DNA of 41,744 nt, from the NCBI GenBank assembly GCA_015272465.1, contig JACYLR010000035.1, positions 1 to 41,744 on the forward strand, given 5' to 3'. Of this stretch, positions 1-10,718 are shown in pieces (position 1 is the stretch's first letter; each line of letters begins with the position of its first letter). The notes under the pieces are model-generated. The model was not told the DNA's origin, ran no database searches, and saw nothing but the letters and a program-made list of their open reading frames with translations. Source of the stretch: Gloeomargaritaceae cyanobacterium C42_A2020_066 (lineage in GTDB: Bacteria > Cyanobacteriota > Cyanobacteriia > Gloeomargaritales > Gloeomargaritaceae). Position numbers and translations under genes: made by a program.

Positions 1-215
1 GATCTGGCGTTGGCAAGCCTGAGATACTTGTAATACCTCAAAAAGGGAAAATGGCGCAGTGAATGATGATTAGAGAGTCAAGGATATAGTCTTCCTAAGC
101 TGGAATGGGACACTTTTTAATTTCATCAGCACCCTTCATATGCCTAGGAGGATGTGTGTCTCCTTGTTAACTCAAGTAGCTACATTCACCTACCTGTATG
201 GTCGGGAAATGCTCA
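1..215. other. Non-coding flank downstream of mutS
   Basis: This stretch is richer in A and T than the rest of the window and has no GGCCGGCC copy. I found no convincing reading frame, RNA gene or Rho-independent terminator for the minus-strand mutS that ends at 216. Confidence 0.5.
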
Positions 216-2801
216 CTAAAGATTGAAGATGCCTAGTTGTTCCGTTGCTGTTCCATGAGCCGGGCCGGCCGGCCGTTGACTGCGGCGCAAGCCCACCGCA
301 ATTCGCGAGTGTTTTTCAATCTGAATCATCACCTCCCGGGCGCGCTCAATCACCGTTGGCGGCAGACCCGCCAACCGGCCGGCCTCAATCCCATAGGATT
401 TATCCGCCCCACCGGGTTGGACTTGATGTAGGAACACAATACGATCCGGTAACTCCTTAACCGTTACCTGGAAGTTGGCCACATTCTCCAGCAAACCAGC
501 CAGCTCATTCAGTTCGTGGTAGTGGGTGGCAAACAGGGTACGGGCCTGCACCTGACTGGCCAAATGCTCGGCCACCGACCAGGCAATGGCCAGGCCATCA
601 AACGTCGCCGTACCCCGGCCAATCTCATCCAGGAGCACGAGGGAACGCGGGGTGGCGTGGTGCAGGATGTTGGCGGTTTCGCACATTTCCACCATGAACG
701 TAGACTGCCCCATAGCTAAGTCATCCACCGCCCCCACCCGTGTAAAAATCCGGTCGCAGAGACCGAGGCGTGCCTGAGCTGCGGGGACAAAGCTGCCCAC
801 TTGGGCCAACAGTTGAATCAGCCCCACTTGGCGCAGGTAACAGCTTTTGCCACTGGCATTGGGGCCGGTGAGCACCACCAAATCTGGGCCGGCCGGGTCA
901 CCCAGGTGGACGTCATTGGGCACAAAACAGCCTGCCGGTAACAGTTGCTCCACCACCGGATGGCGGCCGGCCGTGACCCACAGATCCCGTTCCGCCGTGA
1001 CGGCCGGCCGACTGTAGCCCTGGTAAATCGCCACTTCCGCCAAACTTGCCAAGGCATCCGCCGCCGCCACCGCCAGCGCCACGGTACGAATTGCCTCCCC
1101 GTGGGCCGCCACCTCCACCCGCAGGTCTTGGAACAGGTCGTACTCCAGCCGCTGAATTTCCTCTTGAAGACCGAGGATGCGCACCTCCCGCTCCTTCAGG
1201 TCGGGGGTGATGTAACGCTCCTCATTGCTGAGGGTTTGCTTACGCACGTAATCCTCAGGGGCCTGGCTGGTCTTGGCGCGGGTGAGGCTGATGTAATAGC
1301 CAAAGGTTTTGTTGTAGCCCACCTTCAGGCTGGGAATATTGGTGCGTTGCCGCTCGCGCACCTCTAGGTCGGCGATCCAGGCTTGGTCGGATGCAAGTTC
1401 CTGCCGCAACTGATCCAGGGGCGGATGGACTCCCGGACGAATCAAGCCCCCTTCCCCCAGAGTGGGCGGTGGGGTGGCCACCAACCAGGCCCGCAGTTTT
1501 TCCCCAAGATGCTCCAGTTCCGGGGGCACCTGCTGGAGCCGCACCAGATAAGGAGCCTTCGCCGTTGCGACCACCTGGGCGAGTAGGGGCAACTGGGCCA
1601 GAGAATCCGCCAAGGCCACCAGGTCGCGGGCATGGGCCGACCCCGCCATCACCCGCCCCACCAGCCGTTCCAGGTCGTAGATCGCCCGCAGATGCTGCTG
1701 GAGCTGAGTACGCAATGCCCCCTGATCCACCAATTCCTGAATCGTGTCCTGACGGGCCATGATGCCCCGCAGATCCAGGAGGGGTTGGAGCAACCACCGT
1801 CGCAGGGCACGGCCGCCCATAGCCGTTACCGTCCGATCCAAGGCCCAGAGCAGGGAGCCGTGGAAACTGCCATCCCGCACGGTTTGGGTGAGTTCCAGGT
1901 TGCGACGGGTCTGGTGATCCAGCACCAAGTAGTCGCTGAGGGTGTAGGTGGTCAGGAGTTGCAAGGGCACCGGCCGCAGCCGCTGGGTTTCCTCCAGATA
2001 GGCCACCAGGGCACCGGCCGCCTGGATCGCCAGGGGCAGTTGGGCACAGCCCAGCCCCTCCAAGGAACGCAGCCCAAAGGTCTCCAGCAGTCGTTGGCGG
2101 GCTTCTCCCAGTTGGAAGGTGCTGTGCAGCCGCAGGGTGTAGCCAAATTGGGGCGGTAGGGCCTCCGGCAGCCGGCCGGCCGCTTCCCCCGGGCGCAGCA
2201 GACTCACCAAGTCGGGGTGATCTGTCGGGAAAAGAATCTCTGCGGGTTGGAGACGCAGCAGTTCCTGGGTGAGGGTGTCGGGGTCGGTGGCCTGGGTGGT
2301 GGTGAACTCTCCGGTGGAAATGTCGGCAAAGGCCAAGCCCCAATGTTGCCCCGCCAGGATCACCGCAGCCAGAAAGTTATTTTGCTTGGCCGTCAGCAGG
2401 TTCTCTTCCAGCACGGTACCGGGGGTAAGCACACGGGTGACCGCCCGCCGTACCATGCGTCGCTCTCGCTCCGCAATGGCTGCATCCTCCACCTGGTCGC
2501 AGATGGCCACGGCATAGCCCTTTTGGAGCAACTGGCTGGCATAGCGTTCTAGGGCATGCTGAGGCACCCCCGCCATGGGTACCGGCCCCACGTCCTTGCC
2601 ACCGTGCTTACTGGTCAGGTACAACTCCAGTTCCCGAGCAATGGTCAGGGCGTCCAGAAAAAAGGTCTCGAAGAAATCCCCCACCCGGTAAAGCAACAGG
2701 GCGTGGGGATAGTCATCCTTGACCTCGCAGTAGTGGCGGAGCATATCCACCAGTAGGGCGCGGTCAACCTGGCGATAGTCGGCGTTGGCGGGCGCAGACA
2801 T
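216..2801 (-). CDS. mutS: DNA mismatch repair protein MutS
   Basis: MutS recognises mispairs and small loops and recruits the repair machinery. The 861-residue length is normal. The N-terminal mismatch-binding domain has the Phe-x-Glu motif in GDFFETF (F43, E45). The C-terminal ABC-type ATPase has a Walker [10 protein letters not shown] near 643-651, a Walker B/signature region [12 protein letters not shown] near 722, and the downstream FATHYHEL motif. ASGKS in place of the commoner MGGKS is usual in cyanobacterial MutS. The extreme C-terminus, QLGIFNL, resembles a beta-clamp-binding motif (QLxLF type). The start is the first ATG after the intergenic region; the upstream sequence has no clear Shine-Dalgarno. 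The gene diverges from the thioredoxin-like gene at 2974. It is dense in GGCCGGCC copies. Confidence 0.97.
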   Translation of the reverse strand: MSAPANADYRQVDRALLVDMLRHYCEVKDDYPHALLLYRVGDFFETFFLDALTIARELELYLTSKHGGKDVGPVPMAGVPQHALERYASQLLQKGYAVAICDQVEDAAIAERERRMVRRAVTRVLTPGTVLEENLLTAKQNNFLAAVILAGQHWGLAFADISTGEFTTTQATDPDTLTQELLRLQPAEILFPTDHPDLVSLLRPGEAAGRLPEALPPQFGYTLRLHSTFQLGEARQRLLETFGLRSLEGLGCAQLPLAIQAAGALVAYLEETQRLRPVPLQLLTTYTLSDYLVLDHQTRRNLELTQTVRDGSFHGSLLWALDRTVTAMGGRALRRWLLQPLLDLRGIMARQDTIQELVDQGALRTQLQQHLRAIYDLERLVGRVMAGSAHARDLVALADSLAQLPLLAQVVATAKAPYLVRLQQVPPELEHLGEKLRAWLVATPPPTLGEGGLIRPGVHPPLDQLRQELASDQAWIADLEVRERQRTNIPSLKVGYNKTFGYYISLTRAKTSQAPEDYVRKQTLSNEERYITPDLKEREVRILGLQEEIQRLEYDLFQDLRVEVAAHGEAIRTVALAVAAADALASLAEVAIYQGYSRPAVTAERDLWVTAGRHPVVEQLLPAGCFVPNDVHLGDPAGPDLVVLTGPNASGKSCYLRQVGLIQLLAQVGSFVPAAQARLGLCDRIFTRVGAVDDLAMGQSTFMVEMCETANILHHATPRSLVLLDEIGRGTATFDGLAIAWSVAEHLASQVQARTLFATHYHELNELAGLLENVANFQVTVKELPDRIVFLHQVQPGGADKSYGIEAGRLAGLPPTVIERAREVMIQIEKHSRIAVGLRRSQRPAGPAHGTATEQLGIFNL

Positions 2802-2889
2802 GGGGGTGAGGGGTGATCAAATCCCCATACTAGCGGCCGGCCGACGGCGGTCTGGGGCAGTGCGGATAGGGACGGTGTGAGGGATATGC

Positions 2890-2918
2890 TCGATACGGCC
2901 GGCCGGCCCGTGTACAAT
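2890..2918 (+). promoter_or_regulatory. Candidate sigma-70 promoter for the thioredoxin-like gene
   Basis: A -35-like TCGATA (2890-2895) and a -10-like TACAAT (2913-2918) are separated by 17 bases. The spacer contains a GGCCGGCC copy. It lies 55 bases before the ATG at 2974. It rests on consensus similarity only. Confidence 0.35.
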
Positions 2919-2973
2919 GGCGACTGCTTTAGAACTGGTACTGGTCTCACCTCTGCATTCATGAGGACTCAGC

Positions 2974-3558
2974 ATGGCTAACGGGTATGGCTGGGCATCA
3001 GGGTTCTGGGCCGGGGGGATCGCCCTGGGTCTCATCGGGTTCAGTCTGGGATCGCTGGCCAAGATCACCCTCGCGTCCGACCCGCCCCCAACAGCCAATC
3101 TGCCGGGTGTTCCCTATGCCCCCAAACTGCCCGTCATCGATCTCAAAGACCCAAGGGGTAAGCCTATCACACCCGCCAGTCTCAAGAATCGCCCGGTTGT
3201 GATTATCTTTTCTATCCCCAATCCCCAGCATGGCAAGCTCCAGGATCTGTGGACTCAGGTTCTGCTCCAAGGCACCTGGCCATCCCAGGCCAGTCTCCTT
3301 CTGATCGAGGATATGAGCCAGTCCTTGGTGGCTGAATTTGCCCGGATCGAAATGGCCCGTAAATTTAAGCCAGGTAGCCGCCCGATGCTCCTCCTGGATG
3401 AGCAGGGAAAGGCGCGTACCGCCCTGGGTGTTCCTAAGAACCAGACGGTGCTACTGGTTTACGATGCCCAAGGGCGTCTGATCCACAGCGATAGCCAACC
3501 CCCCTCCCCCGAGGCGGCGAAACGGGTTCTCACCTTAGTCAATCGTTCCACACCCTAG
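2974..3558 (+). CDS. Membrane-anchored thioredoxin-fold protein
   Basis: This 194-residue protein has one hydrophobic N-terminal segment (about residues 8-33), followed by a domain that reads like a TlpA/AhpC-type redoxin: PVIDLKDPRGKPI, then PVVIIFSIPN, and later LLLDEQGKA and LLVYDAQGRLI. There is no CxxC motif where a redox-active thioredoxin would have one, so disulfide chemistry is doubtful. It probably faces the periplasm or thylakoid lumen. The ATG at 2974 is supported by a GAGGA Shine-Dalgarno at 2963-2967. A single-gene unit is likely, since nrtA converges from the other side. Family assignment is by fold pattern; the function is unknown. Confidence 0.7.
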   Translation: MANGYGWASGFWAGGIALGLIGFSLGSLAKITLASDPPPTANLPGVPYAPKLPVIDLKDPRGKPITPASLKNRPVVIIFSIPNPQHGKLQDLWTQVLLQGTWPSQASLLLIEDMSQSLVAEFARIEMARKFKPGSRPMLLLDEQGKARTALGVPKNQTVLLVYDAQGRLIHSDSQPPSPEAAKRVLTLVNRSTP

Positions 3559-3591
3559 GTACAGCCATTGGGGCAGGACATCGCTAGCCCA

Positions 3592-3626
3592 AGAAAAAGA
3601 GCCAGAGGATACACTCCATCTGGCTC
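3592..3626 (-). terminator. Rho-independent terminator of nrtA
   Basis: Perfect 8-bp inverted repeat GAGCCAGA (3599-3606) / TCTGGCTC (3619-3626) with a 12-base loop. Read on the minus strand it is followed by a T-run (3598-3594), 47 bases after the nrtA stop. The plus-strand side has no T-run, so it serves nrtA, not the upstream gene. Confidence 0.8.
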
Positions 3627-3672
3627 TCGATCACACAAGCTCGTCAGTTGGTATGGAGGTGAAAAGACTGGC

Positions 3673-4986
3673 CTAGACTTTCACCTTTTTGATCTTCAGG
3701 GAACGTAGGTAGGCCGTCGGGTTGGACGGGTCGAACTTCACCCCATCAAAGAAGGTTTCCACGCCGCGGGATGTGCTGGTGGGAATATCCGCAGCCGGAA
3801 CCCCCAACTGGCGGGCCGCATCCTTCCAGATATCTTCCCGGTTGATCTTGTTCACAGCAGCCATGGTGTTTGCCCCTGGTTTGAGGAAGCCCCAGCGCAC
3901 ACTCTCGGTTAAAAACCACAGGTCATGGCTCTTGTAGGGATAGGAGACACTGCCGCGCCCATCCTTCCAGAATAAGGGTCCCATCATTCGGTCGCGAATC
4001 TCCGGCCGGCCGTCCCCCATGATGTATCGTCCAGAGAGAGGCGGGCCCAAGACATCTGCGGGAACATTAATGTACTCCCGACGAGACAAAATCTCCGCGA
4101 ATTCCTGGCGATTCTTGAGGTTATCACACCATTGCTGAGCTTCCATGACCGCGCTCAGGAGGGCGCGAGTCGCCCGGGGGTTCTTATCCACCCAAGCAGC
4201 CCGAATTCCAAGATATTCCTCTGGGTGGAACTTCCACATCTGGGCGGTCAGCGCCGCCAAGAAACCGATGTTGTCGGTTGCGATCCGATAGGGCCAAGGG
4301 TCACCAGTGCTAAACCCATCCATGGTGCCAGTCCGCATATTGGCCACGGTTTGGGCAGGGGGCACAACAATCAGTTTGACGTCATCATCGGGGTCAATCC
4401 CGCCGGCAGCCAGCCAGTAGCGAATCCAAAAATCCTGATTGACCTTGGGAAAGGTAAAGGCAGCAGTGAAGGGGGTATTTGCTTTCTTTAACCCTTCAAT
4501 GTAGCTCCTGGCCCCGGCCATATTCAGGCCGATCTTCTTGCCCAGATGCTTGTTGGCAACGGCGATACCATTCCCCTGGGTTGAGGTTTGCAACAGCACA
4601 TAGGTGGGGATTTTGGTATTCCCTTTGGTAATCAATCCTTCGGAAAATAGATAAGGCATCGGCATTTGCCATTGGCCGCCATCGATGCCGCCCCCGGCCG
4701 ACCCTAGTTCCATGTTGTCCCGTGCTGCGCCCCAGGAGGCTTGCTTGAGCAGCTTAACGTCTGTCATCCCATGCTTTTTGAAAAAGCCCTTGGCCTCCGC
4801 AATGATTAGGGGGGCTGATTCCAAAATGGGGATATACCCCAGTCGAATCGTATTGGTTTCCGGGCCGGCCGCTTGTGCAAGGTAACCCAGAGGGGCCTGA
4901 CTCGCTACAGACTTACTGGCTACCGTTGCCACAGCGGTGATCCCACTAGCCACCAGAAACTTGCGACGACTAATCCGTTGAATCAT
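3673..4986 (-). CDS. nrtA: Nitrate ABC transporter substrate-binding protein NrtA
   Basis: Periplasmic receptor of the NrtABCD nitrate/nitrite importer. I set the start at the ATG at 4986 (437 residues), not further upstream. It has an AGGAG Shine-Dalgarno about 8 bases before it and begins directly with a twin-arginine leader (SRRKFL, R7-R8). Family motifs include [27 protein letters not shown] and FSTGDPWP; the last is the nitrate-receptor form rather than the VGEPWN form I associate with the bicarbonate receptor CmpA. Cyanobacterial NrtA is normally a lipoprotein, but no lipobox cysteine is present here. The gene is divergent from nrtBCD, whereas nrtA usually heads a single nrtABCD operon. 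Confidence 0.92.
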   Translation of the reverse strand: MIQRISRRKFLVASGITAVATVASKSVASQAPLGYLAQAAGPETNTIRLGYIPILESAPLIIAEAKGFFKKHGMTDVKLLKQASWGAARDNMELGSAGGGIDGGQWQMPMPYLFSEGLITKGNTKIPTYVLLQTSTQGNGIAVANKHLGKKIGLNMAGARSYIEGLKKANTPFTAAFTFPKVNQDFWIRYWLAAGGIDPDDDVKLIVVPPAQTVANMRTGTMDGFSTGDPWPYRIATDNIGFLAALTAQMWKFHPEEYLGIRAAWVDKNPRATRALLSAVMEAQQWCDNLKNRQEFAEILSRREYINVPADVLGPPLSGRYIMGDGRPEIRDRMMGPLFWKDGRGSVSYPYKSHDLWFLTESVRWGFLKPGANTMAAVNKINREDIWKDAARQLGVPAADIPTSTSRGVETFFDGVKFDPSNPTAYLRSLKIKKVKV

Positions 4987-5543
4987 GGAGTTCTCCTGAA
5001 CGGTATCGACTAGACATGATCGATCCACAATCCAAAACACCTGCATCACTCCAGAGGAAACTACAGGCGCACACCCAGGGGAGCACACCTAATCAGGGTC
5101 AACTCCCAAGAGAACAGTATGGATTTAGGAGTAGAGGCTTGCGTCCTCACGGAATACGCATCCTCACTATAGAGGTGTGTTTAGATTTCCGTAAGGGTTT
5201 CTGATCCCCATCCACTTTAAGCTTTGTTATCAATGGCATAATCCAGTTCACAATCCAGGTCAATCCGCTGCCTCGACCCGTCCACTCCCGATGTCGGCGC
5301 GCTTGTCAAGCCCTTATTTCAAAAGATCAACTTATGTCTCGACTCAGTCTTTATAAACCGACTGCCGTTCCCACAAGTTTTAGGTTGCGTTAATAATGTG
5401 GGAGACCCCAAGCAGTCCAGGATGGCGAGACCGTTCCTTGAATCCTGGGGCAGGTTTTCGACTTTCCCTATAAGACTCATCAGGTTTTGGCCCCTCGCTC
5501 GGAACCGACTGCTTGCTGTTCCTTTAAACCCTAGGAGAACGCC
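4987..5543. other. 557-bp divergent control region between nrtA and nrtB
   Basis: No gene is supported here. The region must hold promoters for both nitrate-uptake units. I searched by eye for the NtcA consensus GTA-N8-TAC, and for the looser GT-N10-AC, and found no match. Visible elements are a 6-bp inverted repeat ACGGAA (5149-5154) / TTCCGT (5187-5192) enclosing a possible nrtA promoter, and an A/T-rich TAATAAT (5391-5397) that could be a -10 for nrtB. The region has no GGCCGGCC copy. Confidence 0.6.
5166..5194 (-). promoter_or_regulatory. Candidate nrtA promoter
   Basis: Read on the minus strand there is TTACGG (5194-5189), a 17-base spacer, and TATAGT (5171-5166). This would give an nrtA leader of about 180 bases. 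The flanking ACGGAA/TTCCGT repeat could be an operator. Consensus similarity is the only support. Confidence 0.3.
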
Positions 5544-6386
5544 ATGGCTGTCAGCATGCTTCCCCGAAACCGCCAGACCTCCCTGCCCACGGGTATCGTC
5601 CGCCTGTGGCAGAACCTAGGCCCGGACATTGCCCTGCCTCTACTGGGGTTGCTGGGTTTCCTGGGGGCCTGGCAACTTCTGTCCTGGACCAAGATCTTGG
5701 CCCTGCCTGGCCCCATCGACGTGGTGATGGATGAACGCAGCCGCTATCTCATCCTCCATCCCTTCTACTACACCAGCGAACTGGATCAGGGCTTGGCGCG
5801 CCAGACCTTTGCCAGTTTGACCCGAGTTGCCAAGGGTTACTTCCTGGCGGCGGTGGTCGGCATAGGCATGGGGATTCTAGTCGGCCTCAGTCCCAACGTC
5901 AACAAGGCTCTCGACCCCATCTTCCAGTTCTTGCGGATGGTGGCTCCCTTGGCCTGGGTACCCATTGCCCTAGCAGCCCTGCGTCAGAACGAACCGGCAG
6001 CAATTTTCGTGATCTTTATTACCTCAGTCTGGCCGATTTTGATCAACACGGCGGTGGGTGTGCGGGAGATTCCCCAAGACTATCGCAACGTGGCCCGGGT
6101 ATTACAAATTTCCCGTAAGAGTTTCTTCCTCAAAATCCTGATTCCCTCAGCCCTGCCCTATATCTTCACGGGCCTGCGGATTGCCATCGGTCTGGCCTGG
6201 CTAGCCATCATCGCAGCGGAGATCGTCATGTCTGGGGTGGCGGGGATTGGCTTCTTCATATGGGACGCCTATCAACAGAACTACGTCTCCGAAATCATCG
6301 TGGCAGTGGTCTACATCGGTGCCGTTGGCTTGGCCCTCGACCGGCTGGTGGCCTTTATCCAAACCAAGATTGCCCCCGCCAGTTAA
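5544..6386 (+). CDS. nrtB: Nitrate ABC transporter permease NrtB
   Basis: Integral membrane subunit of the nitrate importer. The 280-residue protein has about six hydrophobic segments. It has the permease cytoplasmic loop (EAA-type) around EIPQDYRNVARVL, which contacts the ATPases NrtC and NrtD. The segment ITSVWPILINTAVGV is typical of the NrtB/SsuC/TauC permease family. The ATG follows a clear AGGAGA Shine-Dalgarno (5533-5538). It is first in an nrtB-nrtC-nrtD operon; nrtC starts 51 bases after its stop. It contains no GGCCGGCC copy, unlike most neighbours. Confidence 0.93.
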   Translation: MAVSMLPRNRQTSLPTGIVRLWQNLGPDIALPLLGLLGFLGAWQLLSWTKILALPGPIDVVMDERSRYLILHPFYYTSELDQGLARQTFASLTRVAKGYFLAAVVGIGMGILVGLSPNVNKALDPIFQFLRMVAPLAWVPIALAALRQNEPAAIFVIFITSVWPILINTAVGVREIPQDYRNVARVLQISRKSFFLKILIPSALPYIFTGLRIAIGLAWLAIIAAEIVMSGVAGIGFFIWDAYQQNYVSEIIVAVVYIGAVGLALDRLVAFIQTKIAPAS

Positions 6387-6437
6387 CCCTCGTCTGTTCT
6401 GTGCGTGCTGTCCCCATCCAGTCCTGAGGTCTATCCC

Positions 6438-8441
6438 ATGAGCACATTTGTGACCGTCGACCACCTGGAAAAGGTTTTCCCGCTGACAGGCGGCGGGGAA
6501 TACCTAGCCCTCAAGGGCATTGACTTGGAAATCAAGCGGGGTGAGTTTATCAGTTTGATCGGCCACTCTGGCTGTGGCAAGTCCACACTGCTGAATATGG
6601 TGGCCGGCCTGGATTTGCCCACAGGGGGTGTGGTGCTCCTGGAAGACCAGCCCGTGCGCCGGCCGGGACCTGATCGGATGGTGGTGTTTCAGAACTATTC
6701 CCTGTTGCCTTGGCTGACGGCACGCGAGAACATTGCGATGGCGGTTGCAGAAGTTCTCAGCCATCTTTCCCATGTCGAACGCCGCGGTCTTGTGGAAACC
6801 CACATTGATATGGTGGGTCTGCGGCCCCATGCCGATAAACGGCCGGCGATGCTCTCGGGGGGACAGAAACAACGGGTGGCCATCGCCCGTGCCTTAGCAA
6901 TTCGGCCCAAGTTGCTGTTGCTTGATGAACCCTTTGGAGCGCTGGATGCCCTGACACGGGGCAACCTCCAAGAGCAATTGATGCAGATTTGCGAGGAATC
7001 CCAGGTGACGGCGGTGATGGTCACCCACGATGTGGATGAGGCGGTGCTGCTTTCGGATCGGATTGTGATGCTCACCAATGGGCCGGGATCCAAAATTGGC
7101 GACATTCTGGAGGTCAACATCCCCCGCCCCCGCAAGCGGATGGAGGTGGTGGAACACCCCAGTTACTACAGTCTGCGTAGTGAGGTCATCTATTTTCTCA
7201 ACCAGCAAAAGCGGGTCAAGCAATTGCGGGCGCGCAAGAAACCTGCGGTGGCCCGCCACGGTCTGGAGAAGGTCAACCTAGAGATCGGTTTTGTCCCCCT
7301 CACGAGTTGCGCGCCGGTGGCGGTGGCTCAGGAGCAGGGTCTGTTCGCTAAGCACGGCTTAGAGGAAGTCTCCCTGGTGCGGGAAACCAGTTGGCGGGGG
7401 ATTGTGGATGGTCTGGCTGGGGGCTACCTTGACGCGGCCCAAATGCCGGCGGGGATGCCGGTCTGGTTCACGGTTGGGGGTCATGCCGGCCGGCCGCTGC
7501 CGGTGGTCAGTGCCCTGACGATGAGCCGCAATGGCAACGGCATCACCCTGTCGCGGCGGCTCTACGACCAAGGCATCCACACTTTAAATGACTTCCGGCG
7601 GCTGTTACTGGAGTCGGATGGGCCGCAGCACACCCTGGGCATGGTGCATCCAGCCTCCATGCACAATCTGCTGCTGCGCTACTGGCTGGCGGCCGGCGGC
7701 ATCCGCCCTGACAAAGACATCACCCTGACCACCATCCCCCCAGCCCAGATGGTGGCTAACCTCAAGGATGCCCACATTGATGGCTTCTGCGTTGGCGAAC
7801 CGTGGAACCTACGGGCAGCGATCGAGGGCATTGGCTTTACGGTGGCCACGGATATGGAAATCCTACCCAACCATCCCGGCAAAGTCCTGGGAGTGCGGGA
7901 GGACTGGGCCACCGCCTATCCCAACACCCACATTGCCTTGGTCAAGGCCCTCCTCGATGCCTGCCGCTACTGCGCCGACCCAGCCAACCACGAGGCAATT
8001 CGCGACCTCTTGGCGCGTAAGGAGTACGTGGGTACGGATCGCCGCTACATTCACCTCGGAGATCCCAGCCAAGCGGTCTGCGATCTGGATCAGCCCATGC
8101 GGGAGTACGCCCATCACCTCTTCTTCGGGGATGGGGTGAATCGGCCCTCCCGCACTGAGCACCTCTGGATGCTCACCCAAATGGCCCGTTGGGGAGATGT
8201 GCCCTTTCCTCGCAACTGGATTGAAATCCTGGAGCGGGTCTGTCGAGTTAGTGTATTCAGCACCGCGGCCCGCGAGTTGGGTCTGATGGATATTCGCTAC
8301 CGCACTGGCTCCCTCAAGCTCTTTGACGGCGGTGAGTTCAATGCCGACGACCCAATGGGCTACTTGAATAGTCTGGCGATCAAACACGAGGTTTACATCG
8401 CCGAGGTGCCCCTAGACTTGCCCAGCCGGCCGGCCGCCTGA
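6438..8441 (+). CDS. nrtC: Nitrate ABC transporter ATP-binding protein NrtC with receptor-like C-terminal domain
   Basis: Two-domain protein of 667 residues. Residues 1 to about 260 form an ABC ATPase with Walker A GHSGCGKST, Q-loop VFQNYSLLPW, signature LSGGQKQRV, Walker B LLLLDEPFGALD and the switch histidine in MVTHD. Residues from about 275 to the end resemble NrtA ([31 protein letters not shown]). This fusion is characteristic of NrtC and CmpC, and in NrtC the extra domain is known to mediate regulation of uptake. I chose the ATG at 6438, with TGAGG upstream, over an in-frame GTG at 6405 that adds 11 non-conserved residues. nrtD follows after 29 bases. Confidence 0.93.
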   Translation: MSTFVTVDHLEKVFPLTGGGEYLALKGIDLEIKRGEFISLIGHSGCGKSTLLNMVAGLDLPTGGVVLLEDQPVRRPGPDRMVVFQNYSLLPWLTARENIAMAVAEVLSHLSHVERRGLVETHIDMVGLRPHADKRPAMLSGGQKQRVAIARALAIRPKLLLLDEPFGALDALTRGNLQEQLMQICEESQVTAVMVTHDVDEAVLLSDRIVMLTNGPGSKIGDILEVNIPRPRKRMEVVEHPSYYSLRSEVIYFLNQQKRVKQLRARKKPAVARHGLEKVNLEIGFVPLTSCAPVAVAQEQGLFAKHGLEEVSLVRETSWRGIVDGLAGGYLDAAQMPAGMPVWFTVGGHAGRPLPVVSALTMSRNGNGITLSRRLYDQGIHTLNDFRRLLLESDGPQHTLGMVHPASMHNLLLRYWLAAGGIRPDKDITLTTIPPAQMVANLKDAHIDGFCVGEPWNLRAAIEGIGFTVATDMEILPNHPGKVLGVREDWATAYPNTHIALVKALLDACRYCADPANHEAIRDLLARKEYVGTDRRYIHLGDPSQAVCDLDQPMREYAHHLFFGDGVNRPSRTEHLWMLTQMARWGDVPFPRNWIEILERVCRVSVFSTAARELGLMDIRYRTGSLKLFDGGEFNADDPMGYLNSLAIKHEVYIAEVPLDLPSRPAA

Positions 8442-8470
8442 GTTCCCCGATCTGTCCTCCACCCCCAGTC

Positions 8471-9310
8471 ATGCCCATGGTTACCACCACATCCCAAACC
8501 CTCAGCCAGCCGATGGCCACTGCGAGTGAACCTCTACTGGTAATGGAGGGGATCAGCAAGGTCTACCCCACCTCCAAAGGGCCGTACACCGTACTCGAGG
8601 ACATCGACCTGACGGTCTACAACGGCGAGTTTATCTGCGTCATCGGTCACTCCGGGTGCGGCAAGTCTACCCTGCTGAACATGGTCTCCGGTTTTGTTCA
8701 GCCCAGCAGCGGAGAGGTACGGCTACGTTCCCAACCCATCCGCCGTCCGGGGCCAGACCGGATGATGGTGTTTCAGAACTACGCCCTACTCCCCTGGCTG
8801 ACAGCCTTTGAGAATGTCTACCTGGCGGTGGACTCCGTGTTTCCTCACAAGTCCCGCAGCGAGAAAACCGCCCTTGTCCGGGAACACCTAGCCTTGGTCG
8901 GGCTGAGCGATGCAGCCCACAAAACCCCGCCACGCCTATCGGGGGGGATGAAGCAGCGGGTCGCCATTGCCCGCGCCCTAGCCGTGCGCCCGGAGGTGTT
9001 AATTCTGGATGAACCCTTTGGAGCCTTGGATGCGATCACCAAGGAAGAACTCCAAGAGGAGTTGCTCAAAATCTGGAATGAACACCGCTGTACGGTGCTG
9101 ATGATCACCCATGACATCGACGAGGCCCTGTTCCTGGCTGACCGACTGGTGATGATGACCAATGGGCCGGCCGCCGGCATTGGAGAGATTCTCACAATTC
9201 CCTTCCCCCGCCCGCGGGATCGGGAGCGGATTATGGAAGATCCCACCTATTACGACCTACGCAACCACGCCCTAGACTTCCTCTACAACCGTTTTGCTCA
9301 CGATGAGTAG
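8471..9310 (+). CDS. nrtD: Nitrate ABC transporter ATP-binding protein NrtD
   Basis: Second ATPase of the nitrate importer, which pairs with NrtC on the NrtB dimer. The 279-residue protein has Walker A GHSGCGKST, Q-loop VFQNYALLPW, signature LSGGMKQRV, Walker B LILDEPFGALD and MITHD. It has no C-terminal receptor-like domain, which separates NrtD from NrtC. No Shine-Dalgarno is obvious before the ATG at 8471. In-frame ATGs at 8477 and 8513 are alternatives; the conserved domain begins only at about residue 23, so the true start is uncertain. It is last in the nrtBCD unit and a terminator follows. Confidence 0.93.
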   Translation: MPMVTTTSQTLSQPMATASEPLLVMEGISKVYPTSKGPYTVLEDIDLTVYNGEFICVIGHSGCGKSTLLNMVSGFVQPSSGEVRLRSQPIRRPGPDRMMVFQNYALLPWLTAFENVYLAVDSVFPHKSRSEKTALVREHLALVGLSDAAHKTPPRLSGGMKQRVAIARALAVRPEVLILDEPFGALDAITKEELQEELLKIWNEHRCTVLMITHDIDEALFLADRLVMMTNGPAAGIGEILTIPFPRPRDRERIMEDPTYYDLRNHALDFLYNRFAHDE

Positions 9311-9466
9311 GGGCAGTCGTAGAACCACGGGCTATGCAGGCCGTTGTCTTGCACACCTCACACAGGCTAGCCCGTTGGGTTCAACAGAAAAGTTAGGGGA
9401 ATAGGAGTGGAATATGCGGCCTGGTGTTGAAGACGCGGAACTACACCCCACTGCAACCCAGGCCCA

Positions 9467-9488
9467 CTCCAACCTCAGTGGAGCATTT

Positions 9489-9490
<2 letters not shown>
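9467..9490 (+). terminator. Terminator after nrtD
   Basis: A 5-bp stem CTCCA (9467-9471) / TGGAG (9479-9483) with a 7-base loop is followed by CA and five T (9486-9490). It lies 156 bases after nrtD, and its T-run touches the stop codon of the convergent GAPDH gene. The short stem makes this moderate. Confidence 0.5.
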
Positions 9491-10592
<1,102 letters not shown>

Positions 10593-10718
10593 TTAATCCC
10601 AGAATCATCATGTTTCGTCATGGAGCGAAGAAAAGGTTAAAGTTCCGCAATCTACACCGCCGGCCGGCCTAGAACGGGGGAGATTTCCCGTGCCCTGGAG
10701 TTCTTGGGGGTGTCCTCG

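Noticed and set aside
1255-2343. Long open frame inside mutS on the same strand in another frame
   Set aside because: Pro/Gly-rich shadow produced by GC-rich codons; mutS itself is unambiguous.
4987-5543. Riboswitch in the nrtA or nrtB leader
   Set aside because: No conserved riboswitch core was recognised; only a short inverted repeat is visible.
3673-9310. Bicarbonate transporter CmpABCD instead of nitrate transporter
   Set aside because: The receptor has FSTGDPWP and [14 protein letters not shown], which fit NrtA. NrtC and CmpC share the fused receptor domain, so its presence alone is not decisive.
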